Positions 23,454-34,570 of a stretch of 64,000 nt of DNA are shown here, piece by piece. The DNA is from Malania oleifera (taxonomy: Eukaryota > Streptophyta > Magnoliopsida > Santalales > Ximeniaceae): positions 7,161,764 through 7,225,763 of the forward strand of contig NC_080422.1 of NCBI RefSeq assembly GCF_029873635.1. The letters run 5' to 3'. The notes beneath the pieces are model-generated. The model was not told where the DNA came from. It searched no databases and was given only the letters and a program-made list of their open reading frames with translations. The translations under genes and the position numbers were made by a program. The first letter of the stretch is position 1, and every line of letters begins with the position of its first letter.

Positions 23454-23578
23454 ACTTGTCCCCCGGCCGTCAAACAAAACCCGGCTCACAACCGTTAAAT
23501 AAAACCCGACCCTCGACCGTTAAATATAACCCGGCCTCTGGCCGTCAAGTAAAACCAAGCTTGCAACCGTTAAATAAA
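23454..23578. repeat. 25-bp minisatellite, five units, in Gypsy-1 3' LTR
   Basis: Five 25-bp units of the type ACCCGGCTCACAACCGTTAA plus ATAAA, with variable middle bases. The other LTR has the same five-unit array at about 32434-32558, so the array predates insertion. Confidence 0.9.
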
Positions 23579-24224
23579 ACCCAGTATTTTTGTCATGCAC
23601 CAAACCCGCGAATGGGTCCCAGGTGTGAATAAAATAACCTAACTTGTCTCTGTATCAATTTAAGCCATGCATAATACAACATAAAAAGAGGGTCCGACCC
23701 TATGGGGTGAACGGATGCCTACATACATACACAACCATCCATACTCATCCAAAGTACGAAGCGGAATACGGTATTTTGTACATAACCAGTGTCATACCCA
23801 AGTCTATACAAGCTAGGATATACATTCCCTTAATACAACATACCCCAGGTGTCTACAAAAAAACCATCCCGACAACCTGGATACCAAAACTCGTACCTAA
23901 CAGGTACTAACAGTAGCAAAACGACACCCCTTGCTTCCGGAGGCTAGGATGCTAGTTTCAGCTACCCAAAGGACCTGAAAAACATTGATATATATTCAGG
24001 GTGAGACACCTCTCAGTAAGGGAGAAAACGGGTTATATCAGTGCGTGGCATACTAGTGTTATTTTACATACTTCATAACACTATAAAATACGATACAATT
24101 CGAAACATTTCCATACAGTTTCATACATATACATACAGTTTCATACAGTTCCAGTATTTTCACAAAAACCATTCTAGTACATACGATACCCAAAACATAC
24201 GGTCAGTGTCGTCACACTAGTTCG

Positions 24225-24530
24225 CAACTACACAAGGTCACCTCGTCTCACAGCGATAACATTGCTACATACGCAACTACGCTGCGACGACTAAGATCCA
24301 CAGTGATTACATTGCTCTATACGCAACTACACAAGGTCACCTAGTCACACATCGATTACATTGCTACATACGCAACTACAATGCGACGACTCAGGCCCAA
24401 TAGTGATTACATTGCTACATACGCAACTACACAAGGTCACCTAGTCTCACATCGATTACATTGCTACATACAAAACTACAATGCGATTACTCAGGCCCAA
24501 TAGTGATTACATTGCTACATACGGTGTAGA
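24225..24530. repeat. 48/49-bp alternating tandem repeat in solo LTR C
   Basis: About six units each end in GATTACATTGCTACATACGC. Two unit types alternate, one with CACAAGGTCACCTAGTC and one with TGCGACGACTCAGG, giving a higher-order period near 98 bp. Solo LTR B has only about three diverged units (17635-17810). Confidence 0.85.
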
Positions 24531-25446
24531 ACACACCTTTCGGTGACCAGCCGGAACATATTGGTGATATTTCACACCCTAGATATAGAGCCGGCCACTC
24601 TCGCCTACGCTAGTTAACCGATACATGGCAGTTTTACAAATCCCTAGAATCATTTTGGAACTCACGTTCCTATACATGTCAGCGTACGATAATTAGCCGC
24701 CACATAGCTGTTTTACAAATACCTGAAACAAATATATACAACCATACATACCACACTTATTTGGTTTACGGCAAATCATATCACTTACAATGTCAAGTAT
24801 ACAGTTTGTGCAAATATGGATTACGATCACCTCAATAGTACCATTTTAACATAACCAACGGTTTCCAAAACAAAGTAGAGATGATACCCGAAATCCCCAA
24901 TTTTTTTCGAAAAATGTAACCCAAAAATCTCATATTTTACCCATTAGATTTCCCCAAATAAGTAGCCAAAACATACATACGATCGTAGCCTACAAGCTTA
25001 CCGATCCTAATTTCGAAAATGAACTAATATAAACAAAATCCCCTTACCTTAACCCGAATTCCAACTACGAACTCTATGATCCTCAAAACTACGAACCGAG
25101 ACTCCAAAACCTACAAACCACAGTACAATACATACTTACAATCCGTACTACTACATATATTCTGAATCAGAAATGAAAACCGAGCCTTACCTCGATTTTA
25201 GCCCGAAACCCGAAATCACTCGAAACGAGATTCCGATCCGCTAGAAACGTAGAGAATTCTTTCCTGATCCTCGCAATATCGTTGGATTTATGAACCGGGC
25301 AACGATCGGCAAAGAAAACTAGAGAGAGAGTGTGTAGGGAGAGTTCTAGAGAGAGAGAGAGAGTGTGTGTGTGTGTGTGTGTTTGGGGAAACTTAGCCCC
25401 AAAGCAACCCAAAATATCCTTTATAGCACCTTTGACCCGAGTGGAT

Positions 25447-25634
25447 TCGTCGACGAATTGGTGTCCTCGTCGATGAATTCTTCACTAGCCTCGTCGACGA
25501 ATCGGCAGCCTCATCGACGAGCCAAATATTCCAAATTTTCCTGAACCCCTCGGCATTCACTCGTCGACGAGCTTCTGAATTTCGTCAACGAGAAGCCTTC
25601 ACCCTTCGTCGACGAATTTTGGCCTCGTCAACGA
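25447..25634 (-). promoter_or_regulatory. Palindrome array upstream of TATA in solo LTR C
   Basis: Eight copies start at 25447, 25467, 25491, 25511, 25561, 25582, 25606 and 25625 with spacings 20, 24, 20, 50, 21, 24 and 19. Four are exact TCGTCGACGA. The other four each have a single CpG transition. This is the best preserved of the four arrays in the window. Confidence 0.88.
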
Positions 25635-25985
25635 AGTCTGTGCAAATTCCATTTTTTTTCCTATTTTACATAAAAAAATCCATATATCACGGTTCGGGTC
25701 CTTACAATTTTGCAAAGGCAATTCTAGTATATTTCACAAACAATTCAGTATTTTTCACAACCATACCCAAATTCAGTTATACCATATAACCCATACCGAT
25801 TATTCACTTGCCACACAATTTCAATATTTGCATGTAGCCATTTAAACAATCAAGAAAACACAGTTTGAAGTTCATAAGATAAAACCTAGTTTTCCACCGT
25901 TCGTTTTATCCAAAATACCATATCATATATCCTAAATTTATAAAGTACATTTCGAATAGTCGGTTTTCCAAATAACCTTTGAAAT

Positions 25986-25988
<3 letters not shown>

Positions 25989-26024
<36 letters not shown>
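25989..26024. repeat. (GT)18 microsatellite in Gypsy-1 3' LTR
   Basis: A pure GT run of 36 bases. The matching site in the 5' LTR (about 32846-32862) has only a short GTATATATAT tract, so it expanded after insertion. Confidence 0.95.
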
Positions 26025-26027
<3 letters not shown>

Positions 26028-26869
26028 AAGCAGTTTAATCGGTTCAAACTTAATAAAAATCTAACTTAACTTAATCCCCTTACCCATTTTCCCAAAGCTA
26101 CGCCAGCAGGGATCTTAAAACTGTGCCTACGGCGCTCACATGAACCCTAAATTCATAAATCCTAATTTAATCAACTCAATCTCAGGTAAAATACTATTTT
26201 AACATTCCCCAGACCCACAAATTCCAAATAAATGATCAAATTCCCAAAAACATCAAATTTGCTTAATTTCCTAAATCTCACTCTAGCCTTAGAGTGGTGT
26301 CTGGAAAGCCCAGTTCAAAAATCTACTCCGCTAGACTTGTAGAGAAACTCTCCTTGATCATCATGGTGATTTCTGATTGTCAGTTTGGCTAAAGATTGGG
26401 GAGAAATTGAAGAGAGTGAGTGAGTGTGGGTTTACCTTATCCCAAGAGTGGTGTCTATGACGCTCCTACAACAAATCCACTTCGGTTAAAATGTCGGTGG
26501 TAGAGAGTAGAACCTAGGGGCATTTTTCGTTTTTCGATTGGCACACGTTTGGTCAAAGAAATCGAGGAGAAAGGAAGAGAGTTTGAAGAGAGAGAAATGG
26601 AGAGACAGAGAGACACCTGAGTAATTTGCTGGGGGGGTTCCAAAAGAAGAAAAGAGATTGCAATTGCAATCTAAGGTTTGATTGCATTTAATGCAATCAA
26701 ATCAAACCATATTATATTATATACTTATATATATATATATATATATATATGCATATACATAACTATCATATTACTTAATTTAATTAATTCAATTTAATCA
26801 TGTTTAATTAATTAATTGATTAATAATAATAATTTTTTTTCAAGTTATTACATTCTCCCCTCCTTAAAA

Positions 26870-27300
26870 AAATTTTGTCCTCGAATTTCGCTAATCAATC
26901 CTTTTACCTAACCATCCTCAAACTCTAGCACACACACGCTCGCAGCATATCCTCTAGAATCTGAATGGTCCTCTTAGACTGCACATCCGTCCGCAGGTGA
27001 AACGCAGCATTGAAAGTGAGTTGAGGTCCCAAGGCATCCTACAAACTCTTCCAGAACCAAGAGGTGAAACGTGGATCTCGATCTGAAACAATGGAAATTA
27101 GGACGCCATGAAATCGTACAATCTCCTGTACATAAAGCTCTGCCAGCCTATTCATAGAATAACTAATTCTGATTGGAACGAAGTGCATGGTCTTTGTCAA
27201 TCGATCCACTATTACCCAGATGGCATTCTGTCCACGCACGGCTGAAGGCAGTCCCGATACGACGTCTATCGAGATATGCTCCCACTTCCACTTAAGGATA
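26870..27300 (-). pseudogene. Gypsy-1 integrase, C-terminally truncated
   Basis: The integrase core is clear: [19 protein letters not shown] with the first catalytic Asp and [19 protein letters not shown] with the second. A stop follows and then the LGPQLTFNAAFH..QTE-type region, which here reads LRTDVQSKRTIQILEDMLR. The sequence reaches FEDG and then meets the polypurine tract. The usual C-terminal part of integrase, and any chromodomain, is absent, so an internal deletion removed the end of pol. Confidence 0.87.
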
Positions 27301-27309
27301 TCAAGTGGT

Positions 27310-28240
27310 TGCAGTGGTCCCGCTAACCTCTAATGCTCTGCTTTTACCAGCTGGCATGTCAGACACTGTTCTACAAATCTGGAAATCTCCCTCTTCATGT
27401 TACTCCACCAGAATGATTCTCACAGATCTCTATATATCTTCGTGCTTCCCGGATGAACAGTATAGAGAGAGCGATGAGCCTCCTTTAGAATCGTCTTTTA
27501 ATTTCCACATCATTAGGTATATACAACCTGGTGTGAAATCTGAGAACTCCATCCTTAGAAACATTGAAGTCTTGTTGTTGTTCACTCCATACTTTCTCCA
27601 CAGTTTCCATTAACTTTGAGTCTTTTGTCTAAGCGGCTTTAATTTTCTCTTGCAAGGTTAGCTGAATAATCAAACTGGCAATGAACGCCTATGAATTCCC
27701 TTCTACTAACTCTACACCCAACCTCTCCAGGTCTATCCTGATCTAATGATGTACAACAATTGCTAAAACTGATGCACCTACCGACTTCTGACTCAAAGCA
27801 TCAACTACTGCATTAGCCTTTCCTGGGTGGTAACTAATGGTAGAATCATAGTCCTTAATAAACTCAAGTCGTCTTCTCTGCCTCATGTTCGATTTCTTCT
27901 AGGTGAAAAAGTATTTAGAACTCTTATGATCAGTAAAGATCTCGCACTTTTCACCATATAGGTAGTGCCTCCAGATCTTTAGTTCAAAAACTACAACTGC
28001 CAGCTCCAAGTCATGCGTAGGATAGTTCTTCTCGTACCCCTTGAGTTAGTGAAGCGTACGCAATAACCTTTCATTGCTACATTAAAACACATCCGAGTCC
28101 TTTTTGAGATGCGTCACTGTAGATCACGAATCCACCCTCTTCTAACAAAATGGTCAACACTAGGGCGGTGACTAATCGTTGCTTCAATTCTTGAAAACTC
28201 TGCTCACATTCACTAGTCCACTCAAAATTTTTGTTATTTC
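27310..28240 (-). pseudogene. Gypsy-1 RNase H and integrase zinc-binding region
   Basis: Broken minus-strand frames between RT and integrase fit RNase H followed by the integrase zinc-binding segment: a DASQKGLGCVLMQ-like stretch near 28080-28130, an [23 protein letters not shown] stretch near 27930-27990 and an AKTQQDQ-like region further left. Multiple stops are present. Assignment rests on order and short motifs. Confidence 0.7.
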
Positions 28241-29170
28241 TCGTAAGCTACGTCAGAGGATCTGATAACCTCGAAAACCCCTCAACGAACCGGCAATAGT
28301 ATCCTGCTAGACCCAAAAAACTTCTAACCTCGTGCACGTTTTTCGGTCTCACCCAATCAACTACCACCTCCACTTTGTTTGGGTCCACTAAAATTCCCTC
28401 CCTGGACACTACATGCCCTAGAAATGCAATTCGTTCTAACCAGAACTCGCATTTCTTAAATTTAGAAAATAGCTTTCCTTCTCTCAGCATCTGAAGCACT
28501 ATCCTCAGATGTTCCCCGTGTTCCTCTAGGTTCTTTAAATACACCAGTATACCATCAATTAACACTACCACGAATTGGTACAAATACTGGTGGAAGACCA
28601 TGTTCATCATATCCATAAACACTGTAGGAGCATTTATCAAACCGAACGGTATAACCAAAAACTCGTAATGGTCATACCTGGTCTAGAAAGTCATCTTTGG
28701 CATATCCTCTTATTTAACCTTCACCTGATGATACCCGGATCGCAGATTGATCTTAGAGAAAACCTGTGTGCCCTTTAGCTGGTCTAACATATCGTCAATA
28801 AGGGGTAACGATTACTTGCTCTTCACCATCATCTTATTAATTTCCCTGTAGTCGATGCACATCCTCATCAACCCATCTTTCTTCTTTATAAACAACACTG
28901 GCACTCCCCAGAGTGATACGGTCTGATAAATCCCTTGTCAAGTAGTTTCTTGCAACTGCTCCTTTAGCTCCTTTAATTCAGATGGAGTCATTCCATATGG
29001 AGCCTTAGAAATTGGGTTTGTCCCTATATTTAATTCAATGGCAAACTCCACCTCGCGATCAGGAGGCAATCCTGGTAAGTCCTCAGGAAAACATTCGAGA
29101 ACTCCTTTATCACCGGGATATCCTCCATCTTAAGTCCCTCCTTCGGTGCTTCTTTTACAAATGCAAGGTA
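28240..29170 (-). pseudogene. Gypsy-1 reverse transcriptase
   Basis: The N-terminal RT block ([20 protein letters not shown] near 28850-28920) is followed by [20 protein letters not shown]. The open stretch 28658-28248 has [19 protein letters not shown] and the catalytic box as LIDGILVYL. The family sequence is FIDDILVYS, so the second catalytic Asp is Gly here. [10 protein letters not shown] and [18 protein letters not shown] follow. Stops interrupt near 28680 and 28940. The enzyme would be inactive. Confidence 0.92.
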
Positions 29171-29173
29171 CCC

Positions 29174-29650
29174 TTAGTTACCCTCCAGAAGTAACCTCTT
29201 TGCCAGAATTTTTGAAAGGATCTGTGGTGCAGAACGCACACACGACCCGATGAATTTAAACTCTTGCTCCCCATAAGGTCGAAACACTACCTCTTTCCTG
29301 TGGCAGTCAATGCTTGCATAGCTGGATGCTAGCCAATCCATTCCCAAAATGATGTCGAACCAATGCATGTAAAAAATAATTAAGCTAGCAGGCAGCATTC
29401 TCCCATGAATCTCCACTGGGTAGTCTTTTATCACCTTACTACACACAACAACTGACCCTGTCAACATGACCACACCTAACTCAGCATTTAACAACCGAGT
29501 CTCTACCCCTCACAATTTAACCAATCCTCGAGATACGAAAGAGTGTGTCACACCTAAATCAAATAACACAATAGCACTATTCGACAAAATGGAAATAGTA
29601 CCTGTCACCACGTCGTCGGCGTTCTCTGCATCTCCCGGCATAAGCGAGTA
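29174..29650 (-). pseudogene. Gypsy-1 aspartic protease
   Basis: The active-site segment reads AIVLFDLGVTHSFVSRGLVK, with DLG for the usual DSG, then GVETRLLNAELGVVMLTGSV. The second part of the domain has FDIILGMDWLASSYASIDCH, a well-kept gypsy protease/RT boundary motif. A stop within the segment near 29505 separates the two. This is the retropepsin that would cleave Gag-Pol. Confidence 0.9.
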
Positions 29651-30658
29651 CACCCGCGCTTGGGTTGTGCCCCTCTAGTGACCACCTCGGGGTGCCTAGT
29701 TACCACCCCGATACTGATGCTATGGAGGAGTGTGAAACAACGTCGCGTGGTAGTCCCACGCCATATGTCCAGCCCCACCACACTGGTAGCAACTAGCTGG
29801 TCTACCCATACACTCGCCCCAATGCCTCTGATGGCATTTGGGACAGGTAAAACACAATGGATTCCCCTTATGGGCTCAATATCTCATCTTCTGCCACTGG
29901 CTTGTGAAATTACCACGCCGCCTCCATGTACCATAGCTGGTACTAGTCTGAAATCCCTAAGGCAAAGGCCTCTTCTTTTGGTTTATTGCTCTCTCACCCT
30001 TATAGTTACTAACCTCAACTGCCATGACCTTATCCACCAACTCAGAAAAACTCTGAGTCAATGACGCCACCACCTGTGCGCGTATTCCCTGCCTCAAACC
30101 TCAGGGCATTCTTCGGCTCGTCCGGGATCATGTATGAAGTGAAGTAGGATAGCTCCATAAACTTGGCCGTGTACTGTGGTACGGTCAATTGTCCATGAGT
30201 TAGATTTAGGAAATCCTCTGCCTTAGCCTCTCGGGTAGTAGTAGGGAAGTACCTGTTGAAGAAAATCTCCCTAAAACGGCTCTAGGTAATAGTCTTTGTT
30301 CCTTCACCAGTTTTGCCAATCTCCACCACTTTTTTGCTTCCTCCACTAATTTAAAAGTAGCGTACTGCACTTTTTGCTCCTCCATGCACTCTAGCACACC
30401 TAGCTATTCCTCTATTTCTTGAACCCAATCTTCAGTTGAGACCGGGTTCACTCCTCCTTTAAAAACCGGTGGATTAGTCCGGGTAAGTGCAGCCCCAACC
30501 AACTGGTGGCTGATCCTGCTCTCTAAAGTCCCTTCGGTTCTCTTCCTGGCCTGCCACGCTATACTTTGCAGCACTTCCGAAGCATCCATATCATCTTCAC
30601 TGAAAGTATCCACGTGATTATCCCCTCCAGCTTCGATGTCCTTCCCCCTGGAATCCAT
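29651..30658 (-). pseudogene. Gypsy-1 gag with zinc knuckles
   Basis: The start at 30658 opens MDSRGKDIEAGGDNHVDTF, similar in style to Gypsy-2 Gag. It runs to TNPPVFKGGVNPVSTEDWV, a stop at about 30403, then [21 protein letters not shown] and further frames. The zinc region near 29770-29860 has CPKCHQRHWGEC and CYQCGGAGHMAWDY. The last Cys of the second knuckle is Tyr. The whole is broken by stops and a frameshift near 30090. Confidence 0.88.
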
Positions 30659-33117
30659 CCTGAAGATAGATTAGAAACCGACTTAAAAATTCCACATTTA
30701 TCATGGTTGATGCAAGTATGGAATGAATAAGTAATATAACATATAATTTTGTAGTTAAAAGAAACATTTAAACAATTCTATCACAAAACCATCGACGGGA
30801 AACCTAAATTACAGAGACCCTTTTTTAAAGAAAATCAGCAACAATTTTATATTCCTCCAGAAAACCATCGACGGTTTGCCTCCTACAAACCACACTACCC
30901 TTTTTTAATTGTATAAACTTAGTCAAATTAACGTATTGGCCCCTAATCACAACTCTGAGACTAACACATACTCACCCAACTTAACATTCCTACTTAAGTA
31001 TCCAAGTTCCAATCTCTTAACCCAAAAACGAAACCATCGATGGATTTATCGTGGTTTTCCTAAAATCGCCATTCTAGGAAAAATACAAAAGACCATCAAA
31101 GGATCTCTGCCTCTAAGCTTCCACACTAAGACTCGCCTAATCTACCCATTAATATCCTTAACTTATCTCAACCTATACTCTGGTAATTATCAACTGTCAA
31201 AGTCTGCAGAACCTAGCAAACCTAGGCTCTAATACCACCTATAACGCCCCAATCGGACACGTGGGACCTAGGGTGCTACTTTAGTGACGTTTGTGTACTT
31301 AATACCATATTCATCATATAATAGCAACGGAAATAAATGATACATTATCCCAAAGTACATTACCAGATTTCTAAACTACCTTTATAAACAAATGTCTCTA
31401 AATATCCATATTACAATACAAAACCCAACTCAATCCATACAAACATATTACATATCCAGGGACCTTAAATATAACTTAAATACATTAGAGTTCTTACAGA
31501 CACTCACAAAAACTAAACTGGCTATCACCCCGCCCCAGAGTTCACTAAGCACGATCTCAAGATGGTCCTGAAAAGATGAATTGTATATTGGGGTGAGACA
31601 CTTCTCAATAAGGCAGATTAAGTTAATATCAGTGTGTGGCTAGCGTGAGTTTTAATGTATACAAAATATCATCAGTTGTTAATGAACCACAGTTATAAAA
31701 TCGCTCTCCATCCATACTCACACACATACACACACAATTATTTATCAGCGAAAGTTCCGGAGGATATAGGAGATTACATGCCCATACATGTAGCTCCCCT
31801 CTACTCCAATACGTTATGCAACTTGGTATGGTTACAACTAATACTTATCATGTTACTAGCCTTTCTCAGCAAGCCCTCGAGTGGAGAGTTTACTTCACTA
31901 AAACATTCATGCATTTTAATTCATATAAAAATACTCACACCTTTTTAGTTGAAAAATATACATTTTCTTCCTTAGTATAAACCAATTCAATAAATAATAA
32001 CACCATTTACATAAATTAATATATATGTATAAAAGACACTCCTTGAGACTAAACACCATTTACTTTCCTCATGGTACGAGTTGTGCGGCCCAAAGGTTGG
32101 ACTTATGCCCTGAGGGATCAGCCCAGACATAGTCAAAGTAATCATCTGCAAGTACGTCTACATGCATCCACAACTTAGTTGTAGGTCCGCTAGCCTTACC
32201 ACTTCCTGGTCTGGCCCCCAGGAAAGGTACTTCATCCTTACGCAGGCTAAACAGCGGAGACCACCCTATACCTCTCAGTACAGTGTGGGCGCACATGGTC
32301 TCAATAATTCCTTAGCAACGGTACCATGGTCACAATACAATTGGTCCTCAGGGTTCTCAAACCATATCATGCAATTTAAGAAATAAAAACTGTAATATAA
32401 ATCCTATTTCATTTACAACCTGTCATTTAATAAAACCCGGGCCCCAACCGTTAAACAAAACCTAGCTCACAGCCGTTAAATAAAACCTGGCTCTCAACTA
32501 TTAAATATAACCCGACCCCTGGCCGTTGAGTAAAACCCGGCCTGCAACCGTTAAATAAAATCCAGTATTTTGCAAAGGCAATTCTAGTATAATTCACAAA
32601 CAATTCAGGATTTTTCACAACCATACCCAAATTCAGTTATATCATAATCCATATCGATTATTCACCTGCCACATAATTTCAATATTTGAATATAGCCATT
32701 TAAACAACCAAGAAAACACAGTTTGAAGTTCGTAAAATAAAACCCGGTTTTCCACCGTTCATTTTATCCAAAATACCATATTATATCCTAAATTTATAAA
32801 GTCCATTTTGAATGGTCGATTTTCCAAATAACCTTTGAAATCAAGTGTATATATATATATAAAGCAGTTTAATTGGTCCAAATTTAATAAAAATCAGACT
32901 TAACTTAAATCTCTTACCTGTTTTTCCGAAGCTATGTCTGCAGATCCCAAAACTGCACATGCAGTGCTCACACAAACCCTAAATCCATAAATCCTAGTTT
33001 AATCAACGCAATCCCAGGTAAAATATTATTTTAACATTCCCTAGGCCCAAAATTTCAAATAAATGATTCAACTCCCAAAAACATCAAATTTACTTAATTT
33101 CCTAAATCTTACCCTAG

Positions 33118-33639
33118 TGTCACGGTCTGACTCTTTTCACACCGTTGTGAAGGGCCGTGCGGCGCTAACTAAAGCACTCTTGCTTAACTAGCCATCCTAT
33201 CGTTTCCCAACATTCATCCACAAAGCACTTTCATTAACATTCATTCAGATGGCAACGGAAATAATAATCAATTCATGAAAGTCGTGGCAACCAAGCTGTA
33301 AACATTTAACCAAACATAATTCATTAACAAATCCTCCGTTGATATGTTGTACTTAGCAAGGGAGGCAAGTAGGCTAAGCACGTTGACAATTGCTAGTGAG
33401 TGTTACAATGACTGATGAACACTCACCCTCCCCTAAAGAGGTTTTTATGTAATTATCATCCTGGTACTAGGAAACATCAAAGTGACCGAGGAGTCATACT
33501 GCCTTATTTGGCTTACAAAGACTCTACTAGCATAAAAATAACCCTACACTAGTATTTACATGATGGAAACTCATCCTAAGCACACGAGATAAGCGGTCAC
33601 AGGCAAGCATAATGCCCTGAACAAGCTTAGCTCGTGACA
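33118..33639 (-). repeat. Gypsy-3 3' LTR
   Basis: 522 bp with the 7-bp terminal inverted repeat TGTCACG/CGTGACA. Shared text with 36895-37415 includes TTTTCACACCGTTGT and GGCCGTGCGGCGCTA. Close identity between the two LTRs marks Gypsy-3 as younger than its host Gypsy-1. Confidence 0.93.
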
Positions 33640-33900
33640 TTCTCCCCCACTTATGCAGTCGACGTCCTTGTAGACTTTTGGCGGTAGGTACACTTCAACT
33701 TTGTCCACGAATGGCTTCAAATCTTCCGCAGAAATCCAGCTGATTTCTTTGTCATCAAGGCACTTCCACTTCACTAGGAACTTCTGCCGCTTCTTCCTTG
33801 AGGATATGAACTTTCTGTCTGCAAGGATCTCTTCAACATCATGTTTGTCAGGTTGCACTGTCTTCAACTCTGCGCTGTTTGACTGACTTCTGCTCAAGTC
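33571..33900 (-). CDS. Gypsy-3 chromodomain (C terminus of integrase)
   Basis: The open frame carries a chromodomain: DVEEILADRKFISSRKKR, then QKFLVKWKCLDDKEISWISA and EDLKPFVDKVEVY. The W-K-x(4-6)-W core and following aromatic/acidic pattern are kept. In chromoviruses this domain sits at the integrase C terminus and is thought to bind modified histones, guiding insertion into heterochromatin. The coding part ends near the polypurine tract, and the frame then overlaps the LTR. Integrase upstream is in a different frame, so this is part of a broken pol. Confidence 0.9.
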   Translation of the reverse strand, partial: DLSRSQSNSAELKTVQPDKHDVEEILADRKFISSRKKRQKFLVKWKCLDDKEISWISAEDLKPFVDKVEVYLPPKVYKDVDCISGGECHELSLFRALCLPVTAYLVCLG

Positions 33901-33974
33901 GTTGGTGTTGGCGTTGAATGGCTTGAGGCAGCTGACATGAAACTGCGGTCTTCTCCCCTTATCTGCCCACTTCT

Positions 33975-34570
33975 TTATTTGCTTAAAAGCTTTCTCCAGA
34001 TAGGCTTGGGCAAACTTTTCATTCTATCTCCCTTCACTGGTGAAGATGTACGCCCTGGGACTCTTTCGTCTATACGGCTCGCCCACTGTGTGAGGTAACA
34101 GTGGCAGCTGGCCTGTAACAAGTCAAAAAGGCTCTTGTTGGTTGTTGAGCGCCTTTGGGCGTTGCCACAGAACGGAGCCACATCAAGTAGTTGTACGCCA
34201 TTCTTCTGGTTGTCGTTGACAAAATGGCACAAGTACTCATCTAGCAGCTCTCTGAATCTCTTCATCTGTTCGTCTGTCTGTTGATGATAACTCGAAGAGA
34301 TGTCAAGGTGTGACCTGAATATCCTAAAAAACTCTGTTAAGAAGTTGTCAGTGAGCATTAAATCTTGGTCACAAATAATAACTTGGGGAACACCCCAATA
34401 TCTCACAATAGTCACAAGGAACAATTGTGTCGTCCCCTCTACCGAACAGTACTTTGGTGCGGCCATGAAAGTACCATACTTCTTCCGCTCCCCTTTGTCT
34501 TGTTGGCAAGTGAGACAAGTTTTGGTATAATCAACCACATCATCCTGCGTGTGCGGCCAATAATACCTCC
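33975..34570 (-). pseudogene. Gypsy-3 integrase
   Basis: The zinc-binding end (LLGRYYWPHTQDDVVDYTKT, then CLTCQQDKGERKKYGTF) and part of the core (FRIFRSHLDISSSYHQQTDE, where the family has TSSAYHPQTDGQTE) are visible. The first catalytic Asp segment is shortened between APKYCSVEGTTQLF and LVTIVRYWGVPQVIICDQD, a small internal deletion. The C-terminal region continues with VAPFCGNAQRRSTTNKSLFD. The enzyme would not be functional. Confidence 0.88.

Larger units (their letters stand above)
23591..25706 (-). mobile_element. Solo LTR C (gypsy) inside Gypsy-1 3' LTR
   Basis: 2116 bp, bounded on the plus strand by TGTCATGCACC and GGGTCCTTACA, with perfect duplication ATTTT (23586-23590 and 25707-25711). 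The empty site is preserved in the partner LTR near 32570 (CCAGTATTTTGCAAAGG). It has a 48/49-bp tandem repeat (about 24225-24530), a GA/GT-rich leader (25320-25380), a TATA box near 25418-25425 (minus) and a palindrome array at 25447-25634. Confidence 0.96.
22250..26852 (-). repeat. Gypsy-1 3' LTR (contains solo LTR C)
   Basis: It aligns with 31240-37969 over its whole length once inserts are removed, roughly 93 % identical in the first 250 bases by eye. A polypurine tract on the minus strand (AAGGAGGGGAGAA) lies just inside at about 26853-26866. It carries a 25-bp minisatellite (23454-23578), (GT)18 at 25989-26024 and an AT microsatellite near 26728-26751. Confidence 0.92.

Noticed and set aside
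24225..24530. Regular repeats with unique-looking stretches between them, CRISPR-like at first sight
   Set aside because: Units are adjacent tandem repeats in a plant LTR, the intervening text itself recurs, and no cas genes are present.
26870..31240. Possible endogenous pararetrovirus (RT and protease on one strand without an intact integrase)
   Set aside because: An integrase core, polypurine tract, tRNA-Met primer site, LTRs and a 5-bp duplication are all present. It is a truncated gypsy retrotransposon.
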